Source of the DNA: Natrarchaeobius oligotrophus
Lineage (GTDB): Archaea > Halobacteriota > Halobacteria > Halobacteriales > Natrialbaceae
DNA length: 64,000 nt
Direction: 5' to 3'
Assembly (NCBI RefSeq): GCF_003841465.1
Contig: NZ_REFZ01000001.1
Span: forward strand, 124,001 to 188,000
In this document: one piece after another, positions 50,250 through 58,598 of the stretch
Position numbering within the stretch: the stretch's first letter is position 1
Layout of the letters: each line of letters starts with the position of its first letter
Position numbers and translations under genes: made by a program
The notes under the pieces: generated by a model
Seen by the model: the letters and a program-made list of their open reading frames with translations, nothing else
Told to the model about the DNA's origin: nothing
Databases searched by the model: none

Positions 50250-50593
50250 CGCATCCCCTCCCACATTTTCGTGAACTTGTCCGCGACGTCTTCCTCGCGA
50301 TAGGTCAACTCGAGATCGAACGCACCGTCTTCCAGCGAGAGCTCGAGACGATCGAGGTTCGCACTGTAGACGCTGTAGTGATTACCGTCCGGTGCGAGTT
50401 CCGTCTCTTCGGTGACGAGTCGACATTCCTCGAGACGATCGAGTCGCCGGTAGATCGTGGGTAGGGACGCGTCACACCGTTCACTCAGGGTACTGGCAGA
50501 CATGGGTTCGACGCTCGTATGGGTGAGGATATCACGTGCGTACTCGTCGTCGAGAACCGCGAGCACCGTCGACAGGTCGACCTCCTCACTCAC
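50246..50593 (-). CDS. ArsR-like winged-helix regulator
   Basis: This 115-residue protein has a winged helix near residues 8-75 ('VLAVLDDEYARDILTHTSVEPMSASTLSERCDASLPTIYRRLDRLEECRLVTEETEL'). A beta-hairpin and a C-terminal helix follow ('YSVYSANLDRLELSLEDGAFDLELTYREEDVADKF'). This is the typical haloarchaeal ArsR/MarR-like regulator with no Cys sensor. GTG 50593 (VSEEVDLSTVLAV) is selected over a TTG at 50623. The gene overlaps the small membrane protein gene, so they are co-translated. Confidence 0.82.
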   Translation of the reverse strand: MSEEVDLSTVLAVLDDEYARDILTHTSVEPMSASTLSERCDASLPTIYRRLDRLEECRLVTEETELAPDGNHYSVYSANLDRLELSLEDGAFDLELTYREEDVADKFTKMWEGMR

Positions 50594-50892
50594 TGTAGCT
50601 GTTCGTTCCGGCAACGGTATCAAAAGCGACGCGGTTTCTCTGACCCAGAAAACGCCCCCGTGAATGGTCGTAATTCCTCCTCGTAGTGGGCGGTGGTTCG
50701 ACTCCGAACGGCGAGTGGACGATCCGGCCTCGTGACGAGACGGCCGAACATTGATCTCGAGTCTGTCGCCCCCTCACGTTCGACCGGCGCGGTCGTTCCT
50801 GCGATTCGAGCCCTCGCCAGTTCGACGTAGCCGTTTGATAGCGGAACTTAGTACGACCATAACTAATTCCGCGAGACGGCGATCCTCCGGTA

Positions 50893-51522
50893 ATGTGGCC
50901 GTGGGAACACGCGATCGTCGGGTATCTCGCGTACTCGGCGTTCAGTCACCTCTACTACCGACGCTCGCCCTCCGGACTCGAGGCGTTCGCGGTCGTCTTC
51001 GCGTCGGTGTTGCCGGACCTGATCGACAAACCGCTCGCCTGGGAGTTCGGCGTCTTCGAGACGGGCTACGCGCTCGGACACTCGATCCTCTTTGCCGTTC
51101 CGCTGTCGGTGGCCGTCGGGTTGCTCGCCCGCCGACTCGATCGAACGGAAGCGGGGATCGCGTTCGCACTGGGCTATCTCCTTCACCTGCCGTCGGACGT
51201 CCTCGACGGCTACCTCCGCGGCGGACGCGTGCGGACCGAGTTGATGCTGTGGCCCGTCCAGACGGTCGGCTCCGCGGAGGAGCGGATCGGGTTCGCCGAC
51301 GAGTTCTGGCGGCTGTTCGAGGGGTATCAGCGGGCGCTGCTCGCCGGCGAGCTCTCGACGTACGTGCGGGTACAGCTCGCGCTCGCCGCCCTCGTGGTCG
51401 TCGTGTGGCTGTACGACGGAGCGCCCGTTCTCCGGGAGTCTCTCGGCTACTGTCGCCGCCTGGTCTCGAGCGTCGTATCCCGGCCGAAACGACCGCTCGA
51501 AGCCAACGAGGACCGCGAATGA
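50893..51522 (+). CDS. YdjM/PF04307-type metal-dependent hydrolase, membrane bound
   Basis: This 209-residue membrane protein starts MWPWEHAIVGYLAYSAFSHL, with the conserved 'EHA/GH' His near the start. 'LPDLIDKPLAWEFGVFETGYALGHSILFAVPL' (Asp43, Asp46 and His64 as metal ligands) and 'GYLLHLPSDVLDG' complete the motif of the LexA-binding/inner-membrane hydrolase family (PF04307). Activity in archaea is unproven. A paralogue lies at 60201-60764 with the same motif (LIDKPLAWTFDVLPGGRTLGHS). A TATA-like cataacta sits 35 nt before ATG 50893. Confidence 0.85.
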   Translation: MWPWEHAIVGYLAYSAFSHLYYRRSPSGLEAFAVVFASVLPDLIDKPLAWEFGVFETGYALGHSILFAVPLSVAVGLLARRLDRTEAGIAFALGYLLHLPSDVLDGYLRGGRVRTELMLWPVQTVGSAEERIGFADEFWRLFEGYQRALLAGELSTYVRVQLALAALVVVVWLYDGAPVLRESLGYCRRLVSSVVSRPKRPLEANEDRE

Positions 51523-51850
51523 GCCTAAATTCCGGGACGTCGCCGTTGGATTTCGGGTCGGCGGATCGCGGTCGATACCGAAAAGAAACACGTAATTGAT
51601 TCGGAACTGTCGGATGTTCCGTTCTTTCGAATTCAGTGGCAGTCGGGTACGCTGTCATTTACTATCGTATCTGTCTGGGTGAGAGTAACGACGTGATGAG
51701 CGAAATGAATCAAACGCACGAACGCGAGCGAATCCTCCGCGGAGAACGGTCGCTCTCCGCGAAACCGCGGTCGCTCCGATCGCACGGGCGAGTCGTCGCG
51801 CCGCCCCTCGCGGCGTGGGTCGACGCCGATCGACCGAAGCGAGGGTGTGC
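51523..51850 (+). other. spacer with a possible short leader frame
   Basis: A short frame, ATG 51696 to the stop at 51854, gives a 52-residue Arg-rich product whose stop overlaps ATG 51851 by 4 nt. Its composition is not protein-like, but the overlap could mean translational coupling. It is recorded as unproven. Confidence 0.3.
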
Positions 51851-52954
51851 ATGAAGGCGGATCCTCCCCGTCGGGATGGCGCGAAGGGGTCGGACGACGT
51901 CGCCGGCCGCCGCGTTGACGGCCGCGGACCGGACGACCTCGCCCGATCGAGGCGGTCTCGCGTCTCGTCGCTTCCCGTCGACGGCGAGTTCGCGCTCTGT
52001 CTGACCCACGACGTCGACCGACCGTACAAAGGGTTCCGCTCGCTGTACTACGCGACCCGCGAGCGACCGACGTATCACCTTCGGACCGCCCTCTCGTCGG
52101 CGAACCCGTACTGGCAGTTCGAGGAGATCATGGCCCTCGAGGACGAACTGGGCGTTCGATCGGCGTTTTACTTCCTGAACGAACAACACCTGCTCGCGGA
52201 CCGGCCGGTCCGCGAGTGGACGTCGCCGTCGAACTGGATCCAGCACCTGGGACGGTACGACGTCACCCGCGACGACGTCGTCGAGGTGATCCGCTCGCTC
52301 GAGGACGGCGACTGGGAGGTCGGACTCCACGGATCGTATCACACCGCCGACGACCCCCAGCGACTGCGCGAGGAAAAGGAGATCCTCGAGTCGATCCTCG
52401 ACGGATCCGTGGTCGGCGGCCGCCAGCACCACCTTCGGCTCCAGGAACCCGAAACCTGGAACCACCACCGAGCGATCGGCCTTCGGTACGACGCGAGTCT
52501 CGGTTCGGGCACCGACTGTGGCTTCCACGAGGGATACCGCCCGATTCGTCCGTTCGACGACCAGTTCGTGGTCTTCCCGACGACGGTCATGGACCAGGCG
52601 CTACCGGATCCCGGATCGGAGCCGGAAGCGGCCCGCCGCGTCTGCGAACGACTCCTGCTCGATGCGGCGAGAAACGACGCCACGATGACCGTTCTCTGGC
52701 ACCCCCGCTTTTTCCACGAGCGGGAGTTTCCGGGCTACCGCTCGCTGTACCGCTGGCTGATCGAACGCGCACGGGAACTCGAGGCGTGGATCGGCCCGCC
52801 CGGAGAACTGTACGGAGCGATCGAACGCGATCGGCGGTGCCGATCGGCGACGGAAACCGACCGACCGACGGGCTCGTCCGGAGCGATCGGCGTCTGTCCG
52901 CTCGAACCCGACGAACCGTCACCACAGCACTCGCACCTGCGGGGTGACTCATGA
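51851..52954 (+). CDS. polysaccharide deacetylase-like protein
   Basis: This 367-residue protein has the NodB-like fold in a haloarchaeal variant: 'FALCLTHDVDRPYKGFRSLYYATRERP' with the Asp-Asp/His catalytic strand (THDVD), 'MALEDELGVRSAFYFLNEQHLL', 'DWEVGLHGSYHTADDPQRLREEKEIL' (HxxxH metal pair) and 'TMTVLWHPRFF' near the end. It probably removes acetyl groups from a cell-surface or exopolysaccharide glycan. No signal peptide is visible, so it may act inside or need an export partner. It overlaps the following PGF-CTERM gene by 4 nt (ATGA). Confidence 0.8.
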   Translation: MKADPPRRDGAKGSDDVAGRRVDGRGPDDLARSRRSRVSSLPVDGEFALCLTHDVDRPYKGFRSLYYATRERPTYHLRTALSSANPYWQFEEIMALEDELGVRSAFYFLNEQHLLADRPVREWTSPSNWIQHLGRYDVTRDDVVEVIRSLEDGDWEVGLHGSYHTADDPQRLREEKEILESILDGSVVGGRQHHLRLQEPETWNHHRAIGLRYDASLGSGTDCGFHEGYRPIRPFDDQFVVFPTTVMDQALPDPGSEPEAARRVCERLLLDAARNDATMTVLWHPRFFHEREFPGYRSLYRWLIERARELEAWIGPPGELYGAIERDRRCRSATETDRPTGSSGAIGVCPLEPDEPSPQHSHLRGDS

Positions 52955-54270
52955 GCGAACGTCCCGCGACCGTCGTCGCCGTCGTCGCCCTGATGATCGT
53001 CTCGGGAACGCTCGGGTTCGCCGGAGTCGGCGCGGTGAGCGCCTCGAGCGCGACGCAGGCGGCCGACTCGTACGTCGTCGAGCAGGGCGACGCGTGCCAG
53101 CCGATCGAGCCGATCTCGACCAGCCGGACGGTCGAATCGTTCTACGACTACCGAAACCACGAAACTCATCCGGACAGCGAGCCCGAAGAGCGTCAGTACA
53201 GCTCGTACGGCACCGCTCACCTCCAGGAGGACGACACGAGCCACCTCATGCTCCACGAGGGAACGGACGGAGTGAGTCTCGTAATCGTCCACGATCGACT
53301 CGACAGCGAAACCGACGGCGGCGTCGCCACGTTCGACATCGTCGGACTCCCCGGCGAGAGCGAGTGGGTCGTCCAGGACGACCTGTACGACGGCGAGTCG
53401 AACATGGTCGAGTGGTACGAGGACGACAACCACTTCGGCGCCTCGTGGATCTGGGCCGAGGGCCGAACCGACGGCGGCGCGATCAGAGGGGGACTCAACG
53501 ACGAGTTCTCCCTCACGATCCACCCGGCGTTCAACGAGGACGCCGAACTCTACGGAGCCGAGGACATCTACGACCCCGACTACGCGGGTGACGGCGAGAT
53601 CACCGACTGGCACGTCCTCTCTGGATCGTTCGAGGACCCGGATCGGATCGAACTCTCGTCGCTCGACGAACCCGTCACGATCCGAACGGGAACGTGTGAC
53701 GATCCGACGGTCACCTACGATCGAACGAACGGCGAGACGGTCGCTCACGTCACCGACGCGGCCGCGGACGATCCGATCCTGCTCCAGCCCTCGATGGAGA
53801 CGGACGACGGCGTTCGGTTCGAGAAGATCGAACTGACCGGACTCGACGGCGAAGCGTCGTTCGGATTCGAGAGCGACCGACCCGACGGACTCCCAGACTC
53901 GCCCGACGACGCCGACGCACTCGGCGCGCTGACGGTCACCGGCGACTCGACCGACTATCCGGCGACGGTGACGATCAGCGTCGACGCGGACCTCCTCGAG
54001 GAACGCGACGCCGCCGCCGAGGAGATCGCCCTCTACGAGGTGAACGGAACCGAGTGGAACGAGACGGAGACGACGATCCGAAACGACGCCGGCGACGCCC
54101 ACCTGTTCACGGCCGAGGTCTCGTCACTCGACGGATTCGTCGTCGGTCACCAGGAGCCCGAGCCGGACGAACGCAGCTACACGTCGCCGACGCCCGGCTT
54201 CACCGCCGGCGCAGCCGTCGCCGCCGCGTTCGTTCTCGCGCTCCTGTGGGCGGTTCGACGGCGCGGCTGA
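52951..54270 (+). CDS. exported PGF-CTERM surface protein
   Basis: This 439-residue protein has a signal peptide (about 1-35: 'ATVVAVVALMIVSGTLGFAGVGAVSASSA') and an outer, Asp/Glu-rich beta domain with sequons. The C terminus is a Pro-rich linker, then PTPGFTAGAAVAAAFVLALL and a basic tail WAVRRRG: the PGF-CTERM sorting signal cut by archaeosortase A (ArtA) with lipid attachment. It is therefore predicted to be anchored at the S-layer surface. It overlaps the deacetylase gene by 4 nt, so both may concern the same surface glycan. Function otherwise unknown. Confidence 0.85.
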   Translation: MSERPATVVAVVALMIVSGTLGFAGVGAVSASSATQAADSYVVEQGDACQPIEPISTSRTVESFYDYRNHETHPDSEPEERQYSSYGTAHLQEDDTSHLMLHEGTDGVSLVIVHDRLDSETDGGVATFDIVGLPGESEWVVQDDLYDGESNMVEWYEDDNHFGASWIWAEGRTDGGAIRGGLNDEFSLTIHPAFNEDAELYGAEDIYDPDYAGDGEITDWHVLSGSFEDPDRIELSSLDEPVTIRTGTCDDPTVTYDRTNGETVAHVTDAAADDPILLQPSMETDDGVRFEKIELTGLDGEASFGFESDRPDGLPDSPDDADALGALTVTGDSTDYPATVTISVDADLLEERDAAAEEIALYEVNGTEWNETETTIRNDAGDAHLFTAEVSSLDGFVVGHQEPEPDERSYTSPTPGFTAGAAVAAAFVLALLWAVRRRG

Positions 54271-54329
54271 GTCGGCTCGAGCCGGTCGTCGATCCGAGTT
54301 CCGGTGGTACCGATCGAAACGCAAAACAC

Positions 54330-54700
54330 CGCTCGCTCGGTCGGTTCGACCGTCACGTTCGTCGGCGTCGAGTGTTCGATGTTGTCGCCGACGGGACAGC
54401 GTTCCTCGACCACCGTCGCCAGCGCATCGAGAGCTTCCCGGTCAGCGTCGTCGTCGTCGATCCTCACCTCGAGTTCCTGGTAGCCCGCCCGGACGTCTTC
54501 GCCAGCACCGAGAAACGTCCGCGGGTCGAGGTCTCCCTGGATCTCGATTTCGACGCCGTCGAGATCGATTCCCCGTTCTTCGGCGACGGTGTGACGACGA
54601 CGTCGAGACAGCCTGCCCACGCGCCGGTGAGACGCTCCATCACGACGCTCTCCATACTGCCCGACGGACCGTCGGTTGGGTGTCGGAGAGCGTGGCGCGT
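54330..54700 (-). pseudogene. decayed OsmC-family gene
   Basis: Read on the minus strand, one frame gives 'DGPSGSMESVVMERLTGAWAGCLDVV' (the OsmC active-site Cys in AGCLD), with the only ATG at 54655 and a stop upstream. After about 54598 the neighbouring frame continues as 'RRHTVAEERGIDLDGVEIEIQGDLDPRTFLGAGEDVRAGYQELEVRI...CPVGDNI', the rest of an OsmC fold. So the gene has a frameshift and no intact N terminus or original stop. OsmC proteins reduce organic hydroperoxides; this copy is unlikely to work. The coordinates cover the recognisable part. Confidence 0.6.
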
Positions 54701-55112
54701 GACCGCGTATTACTGCTGCAGCGGCTTTCCGAGCGGCCGAGACTCGAGGACGTGTCGAATCTGACTGATACGGACTGTCGTACGTCGTTCCCGTCCAACC
54801 GGAGAACGTCACAGTTGCACCGGCAAGCCGTTTCACCCGTCCGTACGACGGTCTCTCGTGACGCGTTCGGTGTCGAACCAAAGGTGCGGTCGGCTCCGTT
54901 ACGGGACGTTCGGTCGTGAACGACTCCGGCGATCCCCTCCGTTCGGTGCTGTCTGTGGGGGTTTATTCCTGCGACGAGGATCCGTTCACGTAGCGATACG
55001 GAGTGATTCACAACTGACGTCGATACGCGTGAGGGACCTGCAGACGGAAGGCGAGGGGATGAGTGAGCGAGACGAACGACCGGCCAGAACAAGGACACGT
55101 CCGACAGAGAGT
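54701..55112 (+). other. gene-poor stretch between the OsmC relic and the Tat proteins
   Basis: About 410 nt. On the minus strand, a patch reading 'VRISQIRHVLESRPLGKPLQQ' lies just upstream of the OsmC remnant and ends in a stop; it may be part of the decayed gene or a neighbouring one. Otherwise nothing is recognised. An alternative start of the first Tat protein lies at 55059. Confidence 0.4.
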
Positions 55113-55559
55113 ATGACAGACGGCATCCGGAAACCAGCAGGCGACTCGAGGCGAACGGTTATCAAGAAAGGGGCACTTGCGGCCACCGCTTTTACCGTCG
55201 GTGCCGGAGCGACCGCCACCGCCGTTGCAGCGGTCAACGGTGAAGTGGCCGTCCTCCACGGAAGCGATTACTCTCCCGGTGCCGATTTCGATATTCTGAC
55301 TCAGTTCGGGACGAGGACGCGAGACGACTTCTTCGAACGGTACGACGAGGACGAAGACGTGTTCACCGATCCGAGCGACTGGGAAGTGTACGTGATCCGG
55401 ATCGATATCGGCGAGAGCGAAGGCGAGTTGGGGCATCTGCTGATCGACGACGACGATGACGATCTGGACGTCGAACCCGGGGACTCGGGTTCGATGGACG
55501 AGATCGCCTCGTTTCGCAATCCCGAATGGAACCTGGTCGAAACGGAGGTCGACATCTAG
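55113..55559 (+). CDS. Tat-exported protein, tandem copy 1
   Basis: This 148-residue protein begins MTDGIRKPAGDSRRTVIKKG, a twin-arginine signal with hydrophobic run and cleavage-like AVAA. The mature part has 'VAVLHGSDYSPGADFDILTQFGTRTRDDFFERYDEDEDVFTDPSDWEVYVIRI' and 'EGELGHLLIDDDDDDLDVEPGDSGSMDEIASFRNPEWNLVETEVD', strongly acidic. The following gene encodes a clear paralogue with the same blocks. No family is known to me. An upstream ATG at 55059 would add 18 residues; 55113 is preferred as the Tat motif starts just after it. Confidence 0.75.
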   Translation: MTDGIRKPAGDSRRTVIKKGALAATAFTVGAGATATAVAAVNGEVAVLHGSDYSPGADFDILTQFGTRTRDDFFERYDEDEDVFTDPSDWEVYVIRIDIGESEGELGHLLIDDDDDDLDVEPGDSGSMDEIASFRNPEWNLVETEVDI

Positions 55560-55561
55560 CC

Positions 55562-56062
55562 ATGACACCAGACGACGGGGACAGAACGGACGAATCGACG
55601 GACTTCGGGAAACGAAGGACGGCCGCGGCTTCCGCGCTCGCGGCCGGTGCAGGTATCTCGGCCACTGCGGGCAGTGCCGGGGCCCAGGAGACTCAGGAAG
55701 TCGTCCTCAAAGCGAACGATTACTACCCGAACGAAACGTTCGTCATCTTGACGAATTTCGAGGAACGAAACCGACGGGAGTTTCTCGAAGAGTACGACGA
55801 AGACGAGGACGTGTTCGACGACCACGGGGACTGGGAAGTCTACTCGGCGCTGGTCGAGGTCGGCGAACCAGGGGGCGAGCCGGTACTCCTGCTGATCGAT
55901 GACGACGCGGATCCGGATCCCGGTGATCGGGGAACGATGGGTGATTCACCCTCGTTCAAGGACGCCGAATGGGACCTGCTCGAGATCGACGTCACGTTCG
56001 ACGACGACGCCGAGACTGACGACGACGGAGAGACTGGCGACGACGCCGAGGCCGAGGGCTGA
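55562..56062 (+). CDS. Tat-exported protein, tandem copy 2
   Basis: This 166-residue paralogue of the preceding protein begins MTPDDGDRTDESTDFGKRRTAAASALAAGAGISATAG, a Tat-like head. It shares 'NYYPNETFVILTNFEERNRREFLEEYDEDEDVF...DWEVY' and 'LLLIDDDADPDPGDRGTMGDSPSFKDAEWDLLEIDV' with copy 1. A repeated acidic tail (about 140-166) is added. The ATG follows the first stop by 2 nt, so they are one operon. Two divergent copies of one small exported domain suggest a two-part surface complex. Confidence 0.78.
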   Translation: MTPDDGDRTDESTDFGKRRTAAASALAAGAGISATAGSAGAQETQEVVLKANDYYPNETFVILTNFEERNRREFLEEYDEDEDVFDDHGDWEVYSALVEVGEPGGEPVLLLIDDDADPDPGDRGTMGDSPSFKDAEWDLLEIDVTFDDDAETDDDGETGDDAEAEG

Positions 56063-56347
56063 CGATACTGTTTTCGGCGGAATCTCGTGCTGGCAGCGCG
56101 CTTCGGTTCGACTACGGCCGGAAACCGGTCTCGAACGGCTACGCTGTTCTCGGTCTCGAACGCCCCTTTCGACTCCCTCGAGACGCCGATGGCCCTCGTT
56201 CCCAGGCGGATCGTCGCTCGGTTCGTCGATGAGGGTATGGTTTTACGTGAATAGTTGGTGCTGTTCCTCCTGGGTCTTCCAGGGAGGTGTGGAGAAAATG
56301 AGAACGACGCTGAGATACCGAGTTCCGGATCGGATTCGTGTGATGGT

Positions 56348-57046
56348 ATGACTGTGATCGCTGAAATCACCGTGCCAGCGGATACGTTCGTCCTTGGTAA
56401 ACTATTCCACACTATTCCCGACGCGGTGGTCGAGTTCGAACCGATCGTACCGCTTCAAAGCGGCTACAAAACGAGTTTGCCCCTGGTGTCGGTTTCTCGT
56501 GCCGAACCGGACGAGGTCCGAACGGCGTTGCGCGACGAAGAGTGCGTCGAGGCCGTCGATGTGATCGCGTCTACCGAGAAGAAGACGGTATTCGAAATCG
56601 AGTGGAACGATGGCGACGGTGATGGGATCGTTCAACCACTGATCGATATCGGGGGCCGAGTTCTCAAAGCAACGGGTAGAGAAACGGAGTGGGAATTTCA
56701 CCTCCTTTTCGACTCGCATCTGTCACTGTCCGAATTCAATATGGCTGCGACCAGCAACGAAGTTCCGGTGACGTTGAATAAGGTATATAATTCGAACTTT
56801 CAAAACGAGAACACCGCTCCAGCAGTACGAAAAACCGTGCTCAAGCCCAGTTATAGAGAGACGCTTCTGTTGGCGTATCGAAGCGGGTACTACGACGCTC
56901 CGAGGAGTATACAGCTCGCCGAACTTGCGCAAAAAGAGAACGTTAGCGACAGCGCGCTCTCGAAACGGCTCCGCCGAGCCACTGCGGCTCTCATCGAACT
57001 CACGTTGCTCTCCGACGGAAGCGTGGCTGACACGACACGCAGGTAA
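56348..57046 (+). CDS. HTH-10 type transcription regulator (Bat-like)
   Basis: This 232-residue protein has an N-terminal GAF/Bat-like sensory half ('MTVIAEITVPADTFVLGKLFHTIPDAVVEFEPIVPL', 'VSRAEPDEVRTALRDEECVEAVDVIAS') and a C-terminal HTH-10 DNA-binding domain (PF04967): 'LKPSYRETLLLAYRSGYYDAPRSIQLAELAQKENVSDSALSKRLRRATAALIELTLL'. Such regulators are abundant in haloarchaea and act as activators, for example bacterio-opsin activator. It lies 285 nt after the Tat protein pair and might regulate it, though no operator is identified. ATG 56348 is chosen because the sensor strand starts there. Confidence 0.87.
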   Translation: MTVIAEITVPADTFVLGKLFHTIPDAVVEFEPIVPLQSGYKTSLPLVSVSRAEPDEVRTALRDEECVEAVDVIASTEKKTVFEIEWNDGDGDGIVQPLIDIGGRVLKATGRETEWEFHLLFDSHLSLSEFNMAATSNEVPVTLNKVYNSNFQNENTAPAVRKTVLKPSYRETLLLAYRSGYYDAPRSIQLAELAQKENVSDSALSKRLRRATAALIELTLLSDGSVADTTRR

Positions 57047-57564
57047 GGCGGGCCGTTCCCAGGAGTTCGATGACCTCCCGGGGTGGGTCCGTGAGAAAGA
57101 AGCCGCCCCCATCGTCGACGAATCCGGTTCATACTCCGTTTATCATACGCATTAGCGTAGCTCTTCATACCATCCATAGTGACAGTAAGATGGTATTTTG
57201 ACGTCGACTTACGAGGCGTAGAGAATTAGTGCAGCACGACGACTTCCTTTGTTGCCTCCGAAAGCGGCAATCGATCCGCTCACTATGACTGCGAATGGAA
57301 CGGGCAAACTCGCTCTCGCATTCGCGAACAGAGTGAGCGATTCACCGCCGGAGCGGGGTGAAACCCCGCGACGGCGGCCTTTTGGCATCAACGGGTTTTG
57401 CCGGGGGTTGAGGCTGGCGGCGCAGACGCCAGCCGATGCCCCCGGTAAAAGAGGTTGCTGTACTTACCGCCAGGTCAGTAGTCCGCGAATCGGGGAAAGT
57501 GCACCTACTCACCGGAAGCTCAACAGCGAGAACGCGAAAAAGTCGCCTGGTTAGGATAACCCGA
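57047..57564 (+). other. gene-free region with a structured element
   Basis: Nothing protein-like was found. The region contains the GCGAACA/GAGTGAGC word near 57323-57340, the strongly folded stretch 57345-57446, and a TG/CA-rich tail. Confidence 0.55.
57345..57446. repeat. highly folded two-hairpin element
   Basis: Hairpin 1 (57345-57377) is CCGCCG, ga, GCGGGGT, loop gaa, ACCCCGC, ga, CGGCGG: two perfect stems separated by a symmetric GA/GA pair. Hairpin 2 (57401-57445) pairs CCGGGGG with CCCCCGG outside and GGCTGGCG with CGCCAGCC inside around a 7-nt loop. Between them lies a short U-rich linker (ccttttggc and ggttttg). The strand of expression is unknown because both strands fold. It may be a noncoding RNA or the end of a decayed transposon. 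Confidence 0.6.
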
Positions 57565-57708
57565 TCAGTCCTCTCCGCCGTCGGCGATCGGCTTCTCGGC
57601 ACGGTAATCGTCGGGTTCCCCGCCGAAGTCCTCCGCGAGATCCTCCCGAACGTCTTCGCGAAGCTCTTCGATGTTCTCCCGCAGCTCGTCGATCTCGTCG
57701 TCGGTCAT
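57565..57708 (-). CDS. small acidic protein of the provirus-like block
   Basis: This 47-residue protein reads MTDDEIDELRENIEELREDV and continues REDLAEDFGGEPDD, with a heptad-like acidic/leucine helix (probably a coiled coil). Its ATG overlaps the stop of the next gene upstream (57705) by 4 nt, the hallmark of a compact viral or plasmid operon. No family is recognised. It is the last gene of the leftward series. Confidence 0.65.
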   Translation of the reverse strand: MTDDEIDELRENIEELREDVREDLAEDFGGEPDDYRAEKPIADGGED

Positions 57709-58082
57709 CGGTCGGGTCTGATCTCGTGCCATTCTTCGAATCTCCGTATGAAGTTTACGAGGTTGTTCGCTAAATGGTCTTCGGCGCGATCCAGTGCGTG
57801 CCTCGCGGGCATGGGCGGAGCGACGTACTCGGTTCGGTACTTCTCCCCGTCACGGTAGATATCGATGTGGACGCCTTCCTCGCTGACGTCGTGACCGAAC
57901 TCGCTTTTCACGTCGTGATCGTACCGAACGACCGTCGTCCAACCGCTCTCGAGTTCGTACTCCAACTGAACGACGAATCGGGTGATCTCGTCCTCGGTTC
58001 GGTTGTATCCCAATCGCTTCCGAGCACAGTGTGAGATCGGCGTCTCGTACTCCCGATCGTACTCTCGCAGTCCATCCGACAT
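57705..58082 (-). CDS. small haloviral/plasmid-like protein
   Basis: This 125-residue protein reads 'YETPISHCARKRLGYNRTEDEITRFVVQLEYELESGWTTVVRYDHD' and 'HIDIYRDGEKYRTEYVAPPMPARHALDRAEDHLANNLVNFIRRFEEWHEI'. The pattern (beta-rich core then a C-terminal helix) is typical of a protein family found on haloarchaeal proviruses and plasmids (DUF7718-like, from memory). ATG 58082 is the start; it is preceded by a short gap of 44 nt from the frameshifted gene. Its role is unknown. Confidence 0.7.
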   Translation of the reverse strand: MSDGLREYDREYETPISHCARKRLGYNRTEDEITRFVVQLEYELESGWTTVVRYDHDVKSEFGHDVSEEGVHIDIYRDGEKYRTEYVAPPMPARHALDRAEDHLANNLVNFIRRFEEWHEIRPDR

Positions 58083-58126
58083 TTCGGATCTGATACTCTT
58101 TATCCAAACAGCTTAAACTGTAATGA

Positions 58127-58598
58127 TTACGTCTCGATCTCTTCGACGCGCTCGAGGCTCCATTCGCCGTCGCCGACGTGACGGATATGGATATGCTGGT
58201 CGTCCCTAAGTTCCCCGTTCTCGTCGAGTAGCCCCTCAACGCGGAGGTCGTCTTTCGACGTAACCGACTTCGGTCCCGCCGCCAGGAGTCCGCCAGGTCA
58301 GCTGCGCTCGTCGCAGTAGCGACGGATCGTTCCCCGACTTCGACCACTTCTCGAGAGCTTCAGCGGCGATCGTGTGCACGTTCTCGAAGCTACTCGCTTT
58401 CAGCTCGGAGAGAATCGTATCGATTCGGACGCATCTGGGCTCGCCGTTCTCGTCGTACTCGATTTCGGCGCCGTTCTCGGCCAGCCACTTCTGGAACGGT
58501 GACGACTCGGCGATGTGATCGGCCAGTCCCATCACGTGCTGAATCCGGTCGACGAAGCTGTCGAGGGCGTACTCGGCGGATTCGACGAGACGACTCAT
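58127..58598 (-). pseudogene. provirus-like gene with a frameshift
   Basis: Starting at ATG 58598, the frame reads MSRLVESAEYALDSFVDRIQ through 'EYDENGEPRCVRIDTILSELKASSFENVHTIAAEALEKWSKSGNDPSLL' and turns Arg-rich near 58250. The next frame continues credibly as 'KDDLRVEGLLDENGELRDDQHIHIRHVGDGEWSLERVEEIET', stop at 58127-58129. So a single indel separates two halves of one protein of about 155 residues. The start codon overlaps the stop of the preceding gene by 4 nt. The product is of unknown function (a haloviral/plasmid family, DUF7341-like, from memory). Confidence 0.6.

Noticed and set aside
49583-50652. Repeated word GACCCAGAAAA upstream of the UspA and ArsR-like genes
   Set aside because: An 11-nt match at different distances from the starts is expected by chance in 64 kb.
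51696-51854. Short upstream frame overlapping the deacetylase start
   Set aside because: Arg-rich product without protein-like composition; noted as spacer content.
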